DNA of 64,000 nt from Photorhabdus laumondii subsp. laumondii (GTDB lineage Bacteria; Pseudomonadota; Gammaproteobacteria; Enterobacterales; Enterobacteriaceae). The stretch spans positions 2,046,001-2,110,000 of the forward strand of contig NZ_CP024901.1 in the NCBI RefSeq assembly GCF_003343245.1, given 5' to 3'. The notes under the pieces were generated by a model that had not been told where the DNA came from, ran no database searches, and saw nothing but the letters and a program-made list of their open reading frames with translations. Positions 1-8,217 of this stretch are shown piece after piece. The position numbers were made by a program, and so were the translations under genes. Positions within the stretch are counted from its first letter, which is position 1. Every line of letters starts with the position of its first letter.

Positions 1-5
1 AGTTT

Positions 6-2090
6 TTAAAAAGCTAGCCGTCCCGTTTTATTTAATTCAAGTATCACGGCTCGTTCTATATGTTTATTTTCGATTTGTTGACAGTTATCATCTGCTGATA
101 ATATTGATGACAATAAAGCAATATTCCTGATATTAGCCCCGGTTAAATCAGCCCGTTTAGCCAGATGGGAAAAGTCAATTTCATTGGATAGTGTCAATTG
201 TTCCGGCCAGATTTTTTGCCACATTTTTTTACGTAATTTTTCATCAGGGTAAGTAAAACGAGTAATAAAAGTAAAGCGGCGATTAAACGCGCTGTCAAGG
301 TGGCTACGGTTATTGGTGGCTAAAATCACTAATCCCGGATAATTTTCTAGTCGTTGTAGCAGATAAGAAACTTCAATATTGGCATGTCTGTCTTGGGCAT
401 CTTTAGTTTCACTGCGTTTGCCAAATAAAGCATCGGCTTCATCGAAAAATAGTACCCCGGAATCGGCTTCGGCCAGATCGAAAATACGGGAGATATTTTT
501 TTCCGTTTCGCCAATATATTTATTCACTACGGTTGAGAGATCTACTTTAATTAAATCGACGCCAAGATACCCGGCAATCACTTCTGCGGCCATTGTTTTG
601 CCGGTACCTGATTCACCGTAAAATAGCGCGCTAATACCGGTACCGTAGCTGATTTTTTCCTGAAATCCAGCGCTTAGAATTTGGTCACGGTAATTAATGG
701 CTGCGACGATCTCTTTTAACTGTTGCGCTAACATATCTGAAACCACTAAATCGCTAAAACTGCGTTTTGGGGTGATTCGTTGGGCTAATTTACCAAAATT
801 TTGTTGAGCACGGAAACTTAATGCCTTACGTAAATCAGTTTCTTCCAGCTGGCCTTCTGGTTGCCGAATCATTTGGTATTGATGTGCTTCTTCAACAATG
901 AGTGGTAATGTTTCCGCGGTAAAAGAGAAGCGCTGACAAAGCCGAGTAATATTAATTTTTTGCGCGATATTCTCCGGTAAGCTTGCTTTTAGCAAGGTTT
1001 GCTTATCCGCCAATGTCGCAATGGGCATATTAATTTGTACCATTGGTTGGTGCTTAATCCAGACTAATATATCTCCCGGCTCTGCCAAGCAAACCACACG
1101 TAATTTCGGCTGATTCAACAAAATAGATAAATTGCGATGTAATATTTTCTTTGCCTCTGTAAGCAAAGAAAAATTGCGAATTAATAAACAAGCGTTATGT
1201 AGCCGGGTTTCTCGGATTGTATCCGCTAGCAAGTGAGTTATTTCCGTTGGGTTCTCGTCATCTGGCAGAAGGGCTAAATCAAGCGTTAAGGTATTGATGC
1301 CATGAGATGCCATAATATTACTGACTGCTAATTCTCTGGCGCTGTCCTGTTTTCCTCTGAGTATGATTAATGGCTGTATTTCGTTGGTGTCATTCAATAA
1401 TATTTTCTTAAATGAATGATAAAGAGTTTGCGGATACCAATTATGTGGGGCTGGAGTATGCCAATTAGCACAGGTTATTAATGGCGGTAGAATAACTCGT
1501 TGCCCCGATAAAAAATGCCATACCGAGTTATGAGTTAAAAATTGTGTTTGTAACCAGATTGGTTCTTCTTGATTATTAAGCCGTAGTAGTTGGTTGTTGA
1601 TTAATGGTGTTTGCGGTAAAAAACTGTTTTGCAGTAATTGTCGATCACTTTGACATTGGCTAAATAATTCAATCGCTAAAGCAAAACTCGGCCACTGTTT
1701 TTTACTGTTACCATTGAGAGCAGCAAATAGTGCATGATAACGGCTGTCAAAATGCGGCAATAAACCTAATAACAAGGTATCCCGTTCAAATTCAGTCAGT
1801 TCGAAACGTTCGACTAATAATGACAATGCATCAGGGACAGTATTTTCCTTTGCTGCTGGGTGGCTGATAATATCATCTGGTTTAGTTAGCCAATGGGGAA
1901 TGCCCTGTGGTCTTGCCAGACGTTGTTCTAATTTATCTTCTGCGAGTAAAAAACTTTCCGGTAAGGAATCGTATTTATCACATTTTTGATAATAGTAATG
2001 CTGTAACCGCAAATCGATACGTTCTAAATGGGGATAAATCCAGTGTGATTTTGCCGTTATATCGTGGTTATTTATCAGCGGGTAATCCAT
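6..2090 (-). CDS. pvc15: PVC AAA+ ATPase (Pvc15)
   Basis: Cytoplasmic AAA+ ATPase of the extracellular contractile injection system, 694 aa. The C-terminal AAA module is visible: Walker A GESGTGKT at about residues 492-499, Walker B VLFFDEAD at about 546-553, then an arginine-rich sensor region (FNRRF). The N-terminal half is long and includes a second, degenerate nucleotide-binding-like stretch around residue 240. In Afp/PVC systems this protein is needed for particle assembly or cargo loading (family knowledge). It lies 9 bp after pvc14 in the same transcript. The stop codon is almost at the window edge, so pvc16 and cargo genes would be beyond base 1. Confidence 0.93.
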   Translation of the reverse strand: MDYPLINNHDITAKSHWIYPHLERIDLRLQHYYYQKCDKYDSLPESFLLAEDKLEQRLARPQGIPHWLTKPDDIISHPAAKENTVPDALSLLVERFELTEFERDTLLLGLLPHFDSRYHALFAALNGNSKKQWPSFALAIELFSQCQSDRQLLQNSFLPQTPLINNQLLRLNNQEEPIWLQTQFLTHNSVWHFLSGQRVILPPLITCANWHTPAPHNWYPQTLYHSFKKILLNDTNEIQPLIILRGKQDSARELAVSNIMASHGINTLTLDLALLPDDENPTEITHLLADTIRETRLHNACLLIRNFSLLTEAKKILHRNLSILLNQPKLRVVCLAEPGDILVWIKHQPMVQINMPIATLADKQTLLKASLPENIAQKINITRLCQRFSFTAETLPLIVEEAHQYQMIRQPEGQLEETDLRKALSFRAQQNFGKLAQRITPKRSFSDLVVSDMLAQQLKEIVAAINYRDQILSAGFQEKISYGTGISALFYGESGTGKTMAAEVIAGYLGVDLIKVDLSTVVNKYIGETEKNISRIFDLAEADSGVLFFDEADALFGKRSETKDAQDRHANIEVSYLLQRLENYPGLVILATNNRSHLDSAFNRRFTFITRFTYPDEKLRKKMWQKIWPEQLTLSNEIDFSHLAKRADLTGANIRNIALLSSILSADDNCQQIENKHIERAVILELNKTGRLAF

Positions 2091-2099
2091 ATAAACCTT

Positions 2100-3755
2100 C
2101 TAAATATTTTTCCAGTCAATCTTTAAAGGGCGATCCAGCCAGGGAAGTTTGGCGATATTTAATGGCCACGGCCAATCAGCCAACAGCGCATCAAATGGCT
2201 GATGCTGGATGGAGATTTTGATTTCTTGCTCGTCTGCCAGTAATTCACCCGGTCGTTGTAAAAACAGTTGACGGACATCATTACGGCTTAATTTTTTCCA
2301 GCCGGGAAGTTGGCTGATAACGGCATCCAGCCATTGATCTATTATCAACTGTTTTTCCGGCTCAACAGGAGTTAATTCAATCATTTCGTCGGCCATTAAT
2401 CCACACAGAACGTTATTCAGTACTTTTCTTTCTGCTGGTCTCTCTTCGGTGCCCCAAATCAGGTAGTCAAGTAAATCAACGGCATTGAACTGAGCCTGAT
2501 GATGGATAAATTTCTGTGCTTCGAGCAGGCCAAGTTGATTAAACAGTGCGGGTAGCATCGGCCACAAAATTAATATCCCGGCATTATTTACTGGGCGTGG
2601 AAAAAGGTGTTCAGGTAATAAAGTCTGTTCAGAGTATGGTTTGTTGATGGTTTGAAGTGGGTTGAGGTTATTTCCTCTAATAACCGATGGGTTATCTGAT
2701 ATTGATAATGCTTGCGGATCTTCGGCAATTACTTTTTGATTTGTCGGATGTTGATATTTCTGATCGTTTGAAGAGTTATCGCCACCCATGGAGGGTTTTA
2801 TCTCAGATCTATTTTTATCCGTGTGGTTTGGTATAAAGCATGCCAATAGATATTGGTGTTCTTCAACCGACAGGTGCTGTTGGCAAAGCTGTGAAATAGC
2901 AACTGTTTGCCAGAGTTGTTTTAGCCAACTATTTAATGGGATATTGTCGGTCATAGCCTGGCGAAATAATGTAATAACAGACGCGGCATTAAGTGTACCG
3001 TTATTGAGCTCAGTTGTAATACGCGAGATGATTTTTGCATCGGGTTTAACTAGTTCCTGTGCATTATGTCGCTGTATATATTCCAGTGCATTGAGTATCA
3101 GTTGCCCGGAGGAGGCAAGCGCCTCTTGGTGTTGTGGTTTATTTATGTTTTCGGATAATCTGCGGTTGATGGCGCTCAATAAAGCGGGTTGTTTGATAGT
3201 TAAAAGCCGTTGCAGGCTATGTTCAGATAAACAGCTTTTTGCTAATAGTAATGCTGATTTGTTGTCTATTCGTGTTAATTGATTTATTAATTTCTTAATC
3301 TTGATATCACTGTTTTTATTATTCGCTATTGCCTCCGCTGGATTTAATTGGGGATCTTTTTGATATAAGAAGTGAATGAAATTCTCTGCATTAATAAAGT
3401 TATTATCACCAGATAAAGAAGAATTATGGGTGATTTTATTTGGTATTGGTGCATTCAGGTGAATTTCTTCCTTATTATTTATCTGATATTGGCTTAGTGC
3501 TTTAATCAGTGCAACCTTGAGGCGAGCAGGAAACAATGAATTAAAGTCGTGAAAATTTATTTCGCCAAGATCCAAGGTTAATGTTTCTAAATAGATATCC
3601 TTATTAATAGGATATTGAGTGAATAATGTATTGAATAAGTTATTTATATTGGCTTGATTAAGCAGGGAGCCATGCAATACTTTCTTAGCTACCTGCTGAT
3701 TGTTAGCCTCAATAGTAATGGTAATCCGATTTAACAGATTTGGCTCCGAAGTCAT
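2100..3755 (-). CDS. pvc14: PVC tape-measure protein (Pvc14)
   Basis: A 551-aa protein at the pvc14 position, between the fibre and the ATPase. The N-terminus (residues about 8-90) shows the pattern of the contractile-injection-system tape-measure family: an alternating strand ending in LETLTLDLGEI, then helices. The middle is low-complexity and Asn/Ser/Gln rich (about 310-370). The C-terminus holds a helical block followed by a Trp-rich tail (DWPWPLNIAKLPWLD). In Afp the equivalent gene sets particle length; that role is inferred here from position and family. The ATG is preceded by an AAGGAAA-type ribosome site. A 63-bp gap separates it from the fibre gene. Confidence 0.85.
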   Translation of the reverse strand: MTSEPNLLNRITITIEANNQQVAKKVLHGSLLNQANINNLFNTLFTQYPINKDIYLETLTLDLGEINFHDFNSLFPARLKVALIKALSQYQINNKEEIHLNAPIPNKITHNSSLSGDNNFINAENFIHFLYQKDPQLNPAEAIANNKNSDIKIKKLINQLTRIDNKSALLLAKSCLSEHSLQRLLTIKQPALLSAINRRLSENINKPQHQEALASSGQLILNALEYIQRHNAQELVKPDAKIISRITTELNNGTLNAASVITLFRQAMTDNIPLNSWLKQLWQTVAISQLCQQHLSVEEHQYLLACFIPNHTDKNRSEIKPSMGGDNSSNDQKYQHPTNQKVIAEDPQALSISDNPSVIRGNNLNPLQTINKPYSEQTLLPEHLFPRPVNNAGILILWPMLPALFNQLGLLEAQKFIHHQAQFNAVDLLDYLIWGTEERPAERKVLNNVLCGLMADEMIELTPVEPEKQLIIDQWLDAVISQLPGWKKLSRNDVRQLFLQRPGELLADEQEIKISIQHQPFDALLADWPWPLNIAKLPWLDRPLKIDWKNI

Positions 3756-3818
3756 ATTGATATTTCCTTGGTAATGAGTAAATAATAGGTAATTTAAATC
3801 TGTATTTGTAGAATAGAA

Positions 3819-5123
3819 TTAAAGTTTCATAATAAAGGCTAATAAGTAATAAGGTGGAATTACATTAACGCTATGATCATGTGAAGGGGATGATGCTGTT
3901 GCTGGGTGATTATGTCCTTGTCCTCCTCCTGAGGGTGATGTGTATGCGTATCTCGCGCCATTGGCTGATTGCATTACACTATCCAGATCATTACGTATAT
4001 ATGAAGCATACTCGCTGTAATATTCGGTACCATATTTCATTCCCTTATTAGTCCAATAACCCATACCTCCAATATGGTAATGATAAGGTATTTGTGATTC
4101 TGTTAATGTCGTATTTTTCACAGTAACACTAACAGAAACCGTCGTTGATGTTGTATTTCTGGAATAGTTTTTTCCATTTCCACTCCCACTAGCTTTATTA
4201 CTGCTTTTCCCTGTTTCAGAAATAGTTTCACTGCACATGACAAAACGGCTTCTTAAGTCTGGGGTTCCATGATTACCATCACAAAAAGCCCATCCAGTAG
4301 GAGCACTACTACCAGAAAACATCACAATCATTCCTTTAGGGAGTACTGTTTTGGGATCAATACTGACGCCGCTTGAATCAACCGTGATACCGTTACCCGC
4401 TTTGACTTTTACACCATTTTTACTCAGGCTCAAACCACTTACACCACTCCAACCATTGTTTGTATTTCCCCCTTCTAATTTCAAATAGAGACCGGAATTA
4501 TCAGTTGCTACAATACCTCCACCATCCCAATACTTAACAGCTATACCATCCGAATCAACGGAAATACTACCTTTATCTTTAGCCTTAACTTCCACTCCCT
4601 TTCCACTAACAGAAATGCCATTACCCGCTTTAACTGAAACACCATCGCTATTAACATTAATCCCATTACTTGCTTTAACTTTTACACCTTCGTTAACTAT
4701 TTCAATACCATGATAACCATCGACTTCAAGCTGATCGTTATTAATTTTTACCCCTCTACCGGCATTGACTGCTAATCCGTTAGGGTCAGCTAATAAGCTT
4801 TTATCCTTAAGTTTTACACTTAATCCGTCTTGATCTGCTTTTAAACCGCCGGTGGAGTTAATTTTTATTTTTAGCCCAGAGTTGTCATCTAGTTCCAACG
4901 CTGAATTTGGATTATTAGTTTGATCTGGTGCTTTGCCTACAGCCCGGCGGCCAATATCCGCAATATCAATCAAGTCGGCATAATCGGTTTGTAATGGAAT
5001 ACTGCCTTCTTTAAAACGGCTTTTTAAATCATCGGCTGAAGGACCCGTTGATTTAATATTGGTATTTTCTAAATTGGTTTCTAAATTGGTTTCTGAATTA
5101 TATGGATTATGTTCTTTTTCCAT
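3819..5123 (-). CDS. pvc13: PVC tail fibre (Pvc13), adenovirus-shaft-like with collar tip
   Basis: A 434-aa host-recognition fibre. Residues about 80-265 are short repeats of the type GL.VK...GI.V (for example SNGINVNSDGVSVKAGNG), the pattern of triple beta-spiral shafts in adenovirus fibres. From about 265 the C-terminus is a phage tail-collar-like tip (LPKGMIVMFSG...PTGWAFCDG...TPDLRSRFV). Three HxH motifs follow (HYH, HNH, HDH), as in metal-binding T4 gp37-type tips. It ends in IPPYYLLAFIMKL, typical of such tips. AAGGTGAT precedes the ATG. A 187-bp AT-rich gap upstream is unusually long for this operon. Target specificity cannot be read from the sequence. Confidence 0.9.
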   Translation of the reverse strand: MEKEHNPYNSETNLETNLENTNIKSTGPSADDLKSRFKEGSIPLQTDYADLIDIADIGRRAVGKAPDQTNNPNSALELDDNSGLKIKINSTGGLKADQDGLSVKLKDKSLLADPNGLAVNAGRGVKINNDQLEVDGYHGIEIVNEGVKVKASNGINVNSDGVSVKAGNGISVSGKGVEVKAKDKGSISVDSDGIAVKYWDGGGIVATDNSGLYLKLEGGNTNNGWSGVSGLSLSKNGVKVKAGNGITVDSSGVSIDPKTVLPKGMIVMFSGSSAPTGWAFCDGNHGTPDLRSRFVMCSETISETGKSSNKASGSGNGKNYSRNTTSTTVSVSVTVKNTTLTESQIPYHYHIGGMGYWTNKGMKYGTEYYSEYASYIRNDLDSVMQSANGARYAYTSPSGGGQGHNHPATASSPSHDHSVNVIPPYYLLAFIMKL

Positions 5124-5310
5124 TTATATCACCTTTTGTATAATGTGAAATGATTATGAGTTTTTCATTATAATTAAATGAAAATTAAAAAAGATACTTG
5201 ATTTAATGTAAGGTTAATATTTATTTTGTTAAAGTAAATTAATTTCTTTATCATTTGAAAATTAAACATGAGCGTTTTTAATCGATATTTTTCTATATTC
5301 ATGATTAAAG

Positions 5311-8217
5311 TCAGCGTTTATTTAAATTTTCTCCAGTATAAGGTACATACACTAACTGATTACTAATAATCACTTCTGTATTCCATTCTTTACCGGATTC
5401 ACCAACCACACCAATACGTTGCTGTGCGGTAGCAATTCTCATATTACCAATACCTGTTGCGGCAGAAGGTAATCTTCCCAGGGTTAAAGTTTCTAAAACA
5501 TGGTATGCCTCGTCCCCTAAGGGAGCGCCATTATTTTGCCAGCGTTGATAGGTACTGACAAAATCTTTAAAATCTTCCGGTGACAGCCAGTGGATAATCA
5601 TGGAAAGATGAGCGGGAAATTCAGCCAAAATTTCGGTTTTCGCCCAAGATTCCAATTTGTAAGGATCAACGTCGTCATTTTTAACGAGTTGGCTATTAAT
5701 CACCATACTGACTACAAATGAAAAGCGATCGGCTAAAGCATATTTTTCGCTGGAGAAATACCAACGATAGCGCCAGGCGTCTGCCGCTAATGGAAAATTA
5801 TCCTGTGAGTCCTGGGTGAGTTTAATTAATATCTTGCCTTGAATACGATCAAATTTAATGACGTTTGCCTTGAGTTCATGATCAGATTTCTTCGGCCCGG
5901 ATGGGGTAATTACATATTTCAGTGTAATTTCATCATTTTCTTCGATCATGGCAGGGAAGGGACTTTGGGGGCTGGAGGTAATCCAGCGTTCATTTTCTGT
6001 TCCCGTTTGATATATCTCACTGGCATAAACCAGTTGATAATCCATATCTTCCATCCATACCGGGCTATTACACCAGTATAGATTACCGTCATTATATGCG
6101 TTCTGTACGTCGATCAAACTACGTGCTAAAGCCGTGCTATTACGGGTGTCAAGAATAAATGACTCTCCTGTAATATCTGTGATCATTTGGCCTCGTAATA
6201 TGAATTTTACTCTAATATCTTGATTTTCTTTTTCTTTAATAATTAGATTAATGACCTGACCATACAATAGCTGGCCCGTTGTCCCATTTTGGGTAATGAT
6301 TAATTGTTGGTTTTTAGAATTGGGTACGCTTTTTATTTTCAGCTTATCGGGTTTTTGCTCCTTGTCGAATTTCGTGTCAGGTTTTACCGGTAATAACTGT
6401 CGATGTTCAATCAGGTAGAAAGGAAGTTCATCCAGCTTTGAGGTTTCCTCGAAACACTTTCCTCCCAAACCAAGCCGGGCAGCAATACGTTTCTGAAGCG
6501 CTGATACTTTATCAATACGAATGTTATTACGTTGATAGGTTAATTCGGGTTGCTGTGCCAAATAGCCACGTTGAGTAGAGAGAAAATCCAGTGAATCCAG
6601 AGTGAGTGGTCTGGCCGCACGATGGGTACCAAAATATTCCAATAAGTAATTCAGGATTGATAGTTCTTTTGTGTAATTTTGTGAATGGATACCGTCATCA
6701 CTGTTAATTTGGGAATCATTATTTAGTTGTTTGATTAAATCGGGCATGATTTCCTGATGGACTTGCTGACCGACAGTATTCGCTTTAAAAGGCCATTGTG
6801 TACCGTATACCGTATTTCCCCGTTGTTTAAATGCTAACAGTTTCGGCAAGAGAGCGAGTTCAGCACAGCCATTAGCCAGCATTTGCTCAAAAGGCAACAT
6901 AAATTGGTGCAAGTGCACTTGTTGTTGAGTCTCCGCATAGGTCTGTAATCCATAGCAGGCAGGTAACTTATTGCTGACTGGATAGTAATCCAGGACTTTA
7001 CGATGTTTGCCCCAGTTTAGTAATTCGGGCTGTGTTTCAATCAAGGGTTCTGCAATGATTTTGTTCTCTATATCTTGTTTAGAAACAGTGATTTTTACTC
7101 CGCCTTTGGCGGTAATAGTGAGTGGGCTTGCTGATGAGGAAATTAAGTCTAAGGGATCGTTACCCCATAGCCTGGGATAGTATCCTTGAGCGATTGTCCA
7201 GGACCAACTATCGTCCGCCAGCGGAGAAATGTTTTCATCATGCTTGCCTAATGCCAATCGGGTAATATTTTGTACTCCGGGAATAGCCAGTAAACGATTA
7301 GCCAGATGGCTGAGCTTTAATTCTGTCGGCTTGGTGTAATCTTTAGCCGCCGATAATTCCGGTATCCAACCGTGATGTAAATAAGGGCCTTCAAATATCT
7401 CTTCATTACTGTAACCTTGTTCAATCATAGCTTGGGTGCTATAGCGTAATGGGCTTGTAAGCACCATTTGTTCCGTTGTCATATAAACTTGGGCAAATAT
7501 ATCAGCAAGATCACTGACATCATCATCAAGTTCAATATCAAGCTGCAATAAGAAATCCACGGGTTGCAGCCAGATAATTTTACTGACGGATTCCCCCAGA
7601 TTACGGTTATCTTTTAGGAAATCATTGAGCCTTTTCTGAGTCAGTGTTTTATCATCTTCCGTTTCCCGGTTGGGAAGTAAATAAAGCCAATAGTTTCCTC
7701 TTAGTGTTAACTGTAATTGTTCTTGTTCTTGTTCTTGTTCTTGTTCTTGAATAAAACTGTATTCACGGCTTTCTTTGTTATACCAGTACTTATAACGTTC
7801 ACTTTCAGGTTCGCAAATAAGCCGTACATCGTTAAAGAAAAAATAATCTTCACTTGTTTCATTGTCGGTGTCGCTGCTATGTAAGTCCAGTAAAGCCCGG
7901 CGATAATCTTCCGCAGTGATCGGGCCACAGGTCAGCATTTGTTGTGGGCCGAATTCCTGTGGAAAAATGCCATCACCCAGTGTCTGCTCTTGTTTTTCGG
8001 GGGTAAGCAAATCGCGCAGGGGTAGCGAATGGCGATAGGCGAGATCAGATGCGCCGTAACAACAGGCTTCTAATAAGGTAATACCGGGATCATTTTCTTC
8101 GGTATTGCTCCAGAGTTGCCCAGACTGTTGCTCAATGACCGTCTTAGCTTGAGTGAGTAAGGTCTCAAAGGCGATATCGTCTTTAACGATGGGAAACAGG
8201 GCGTCTTGATTATTCAC
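5311..8217 (-). CDS. pvc12: PVC baseplate protein (Pvc12)
   Basis: A 968-aa baseplate wedge protein at the pvc12 position. The start is GTG (8217), overlapping the pvc11 stop by 8 bp, so the two are probably translationally coupled. The N-terminus (NDPGITLLEACCYGASDLAYR) has the 'D.G..LLE' motif common to baseplate-J/gp6-related proteins. The C-terminal part has the GIGNMRIA segment and a hydrophilic tail. An in-frame hexanucleotide repeat encodes a Glu-Gln tract at about residues 157-167. Together with Pvc11 it should build the baseplate ring around the spike (family knowledge). Confidence 0.88.
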   Translation of the reverse strand: MNNQDALFPIVKDDIAFETLLTQAKTVIEQQSGQLWSNTEENDPGITLLEACCYGASDLAYRHSLPLRDLLTPEKQEQTLGDGIFPQEFGPQQMLTCGPITAEDYRRALLDLHSSDTDNETSEDYFFFNDVRLICEPESERYKYWYNKESREYSFIQEQEQEQEQEQLQLTLRGNYWLYLLPNRETEDDKTLTQKRLNDFLKDNRNLGESVSKIIWLQPVDFLLQLDIELDDDVSDLADIFAQVYMTTEQMVLTSPLRYSTQAMIEQGYSNEEIFEGPYLHHGWIPELSAAKDYTKPTELKLSHLANRLLAIPGVQNITRLALGKHDENISPLADDSWSWTIAQGYYPRLWGNDPLDLISSSASPLTITAKGGVKITVSKQDIENKIIAEPLIETQPELLNWGKHRKVLDYYPVSNKLPACYGLQTYAETQQQVHLHQFMLPFEQMLANGCAELALLPKLLAFKQRGNTVYGTQWPFKANTVGQQVHQEIMPDLIKQLNNDSQINSDDGIHSQNYTKELSILNYLLEYFGTHRAARPLTLDSLDFLSTQRGYLAQQPELTYQRNNIRIDKVSALQKRIAARLGLGGKCFEETSKLDELPFYLIEHRQLLPVKPDTKFDKEQKPDKLKIKSVPNSKNQQLIITQNGTTGQLLYGQVINLIIKEKENQDIRVKFILRGQMITDITGESFILDTRNSTALARSLIDVQNAYNDGNLYWCNSPVWMEDMDYQLVYASEIYQTGTENERWITSSPQSPFPAMIEENDEITLKYVITPSGPKKSDHELKANVIKFDRIQGKILIKLTQDSQDNFPLAADAWRYRWYFSSEKYALADRFSFVVSMVINSQLVKNDDVDPYKLESWAKTEILAEFPAHLSMIIHWLSPEDFKDFVSTYQRWQNNGAPLGDEAYHVLETLTLGRLPSAATGIGNMRIATAQQRIGVVGESGKEWNTEVIISNQLVYVPYTGENLNKR
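7717..7749 (-). repeat. In-frame hexanucleotide repeat in pvc12
   Basis: Five and a half perfect copies of TTGTTC (CAAGAA on the coding strand), giving an alternating Gln-Glu tract. The unit is six bases, so slippage would change protein length by two residues without breaking the frame. Confidence 0.95.

Noticed and set aside
379..621. 80-aa plus-strand frame inside pvc15
   Set aside because: It is antisense to the Walker motif coding region and has no ribosome site; a shadow frame.
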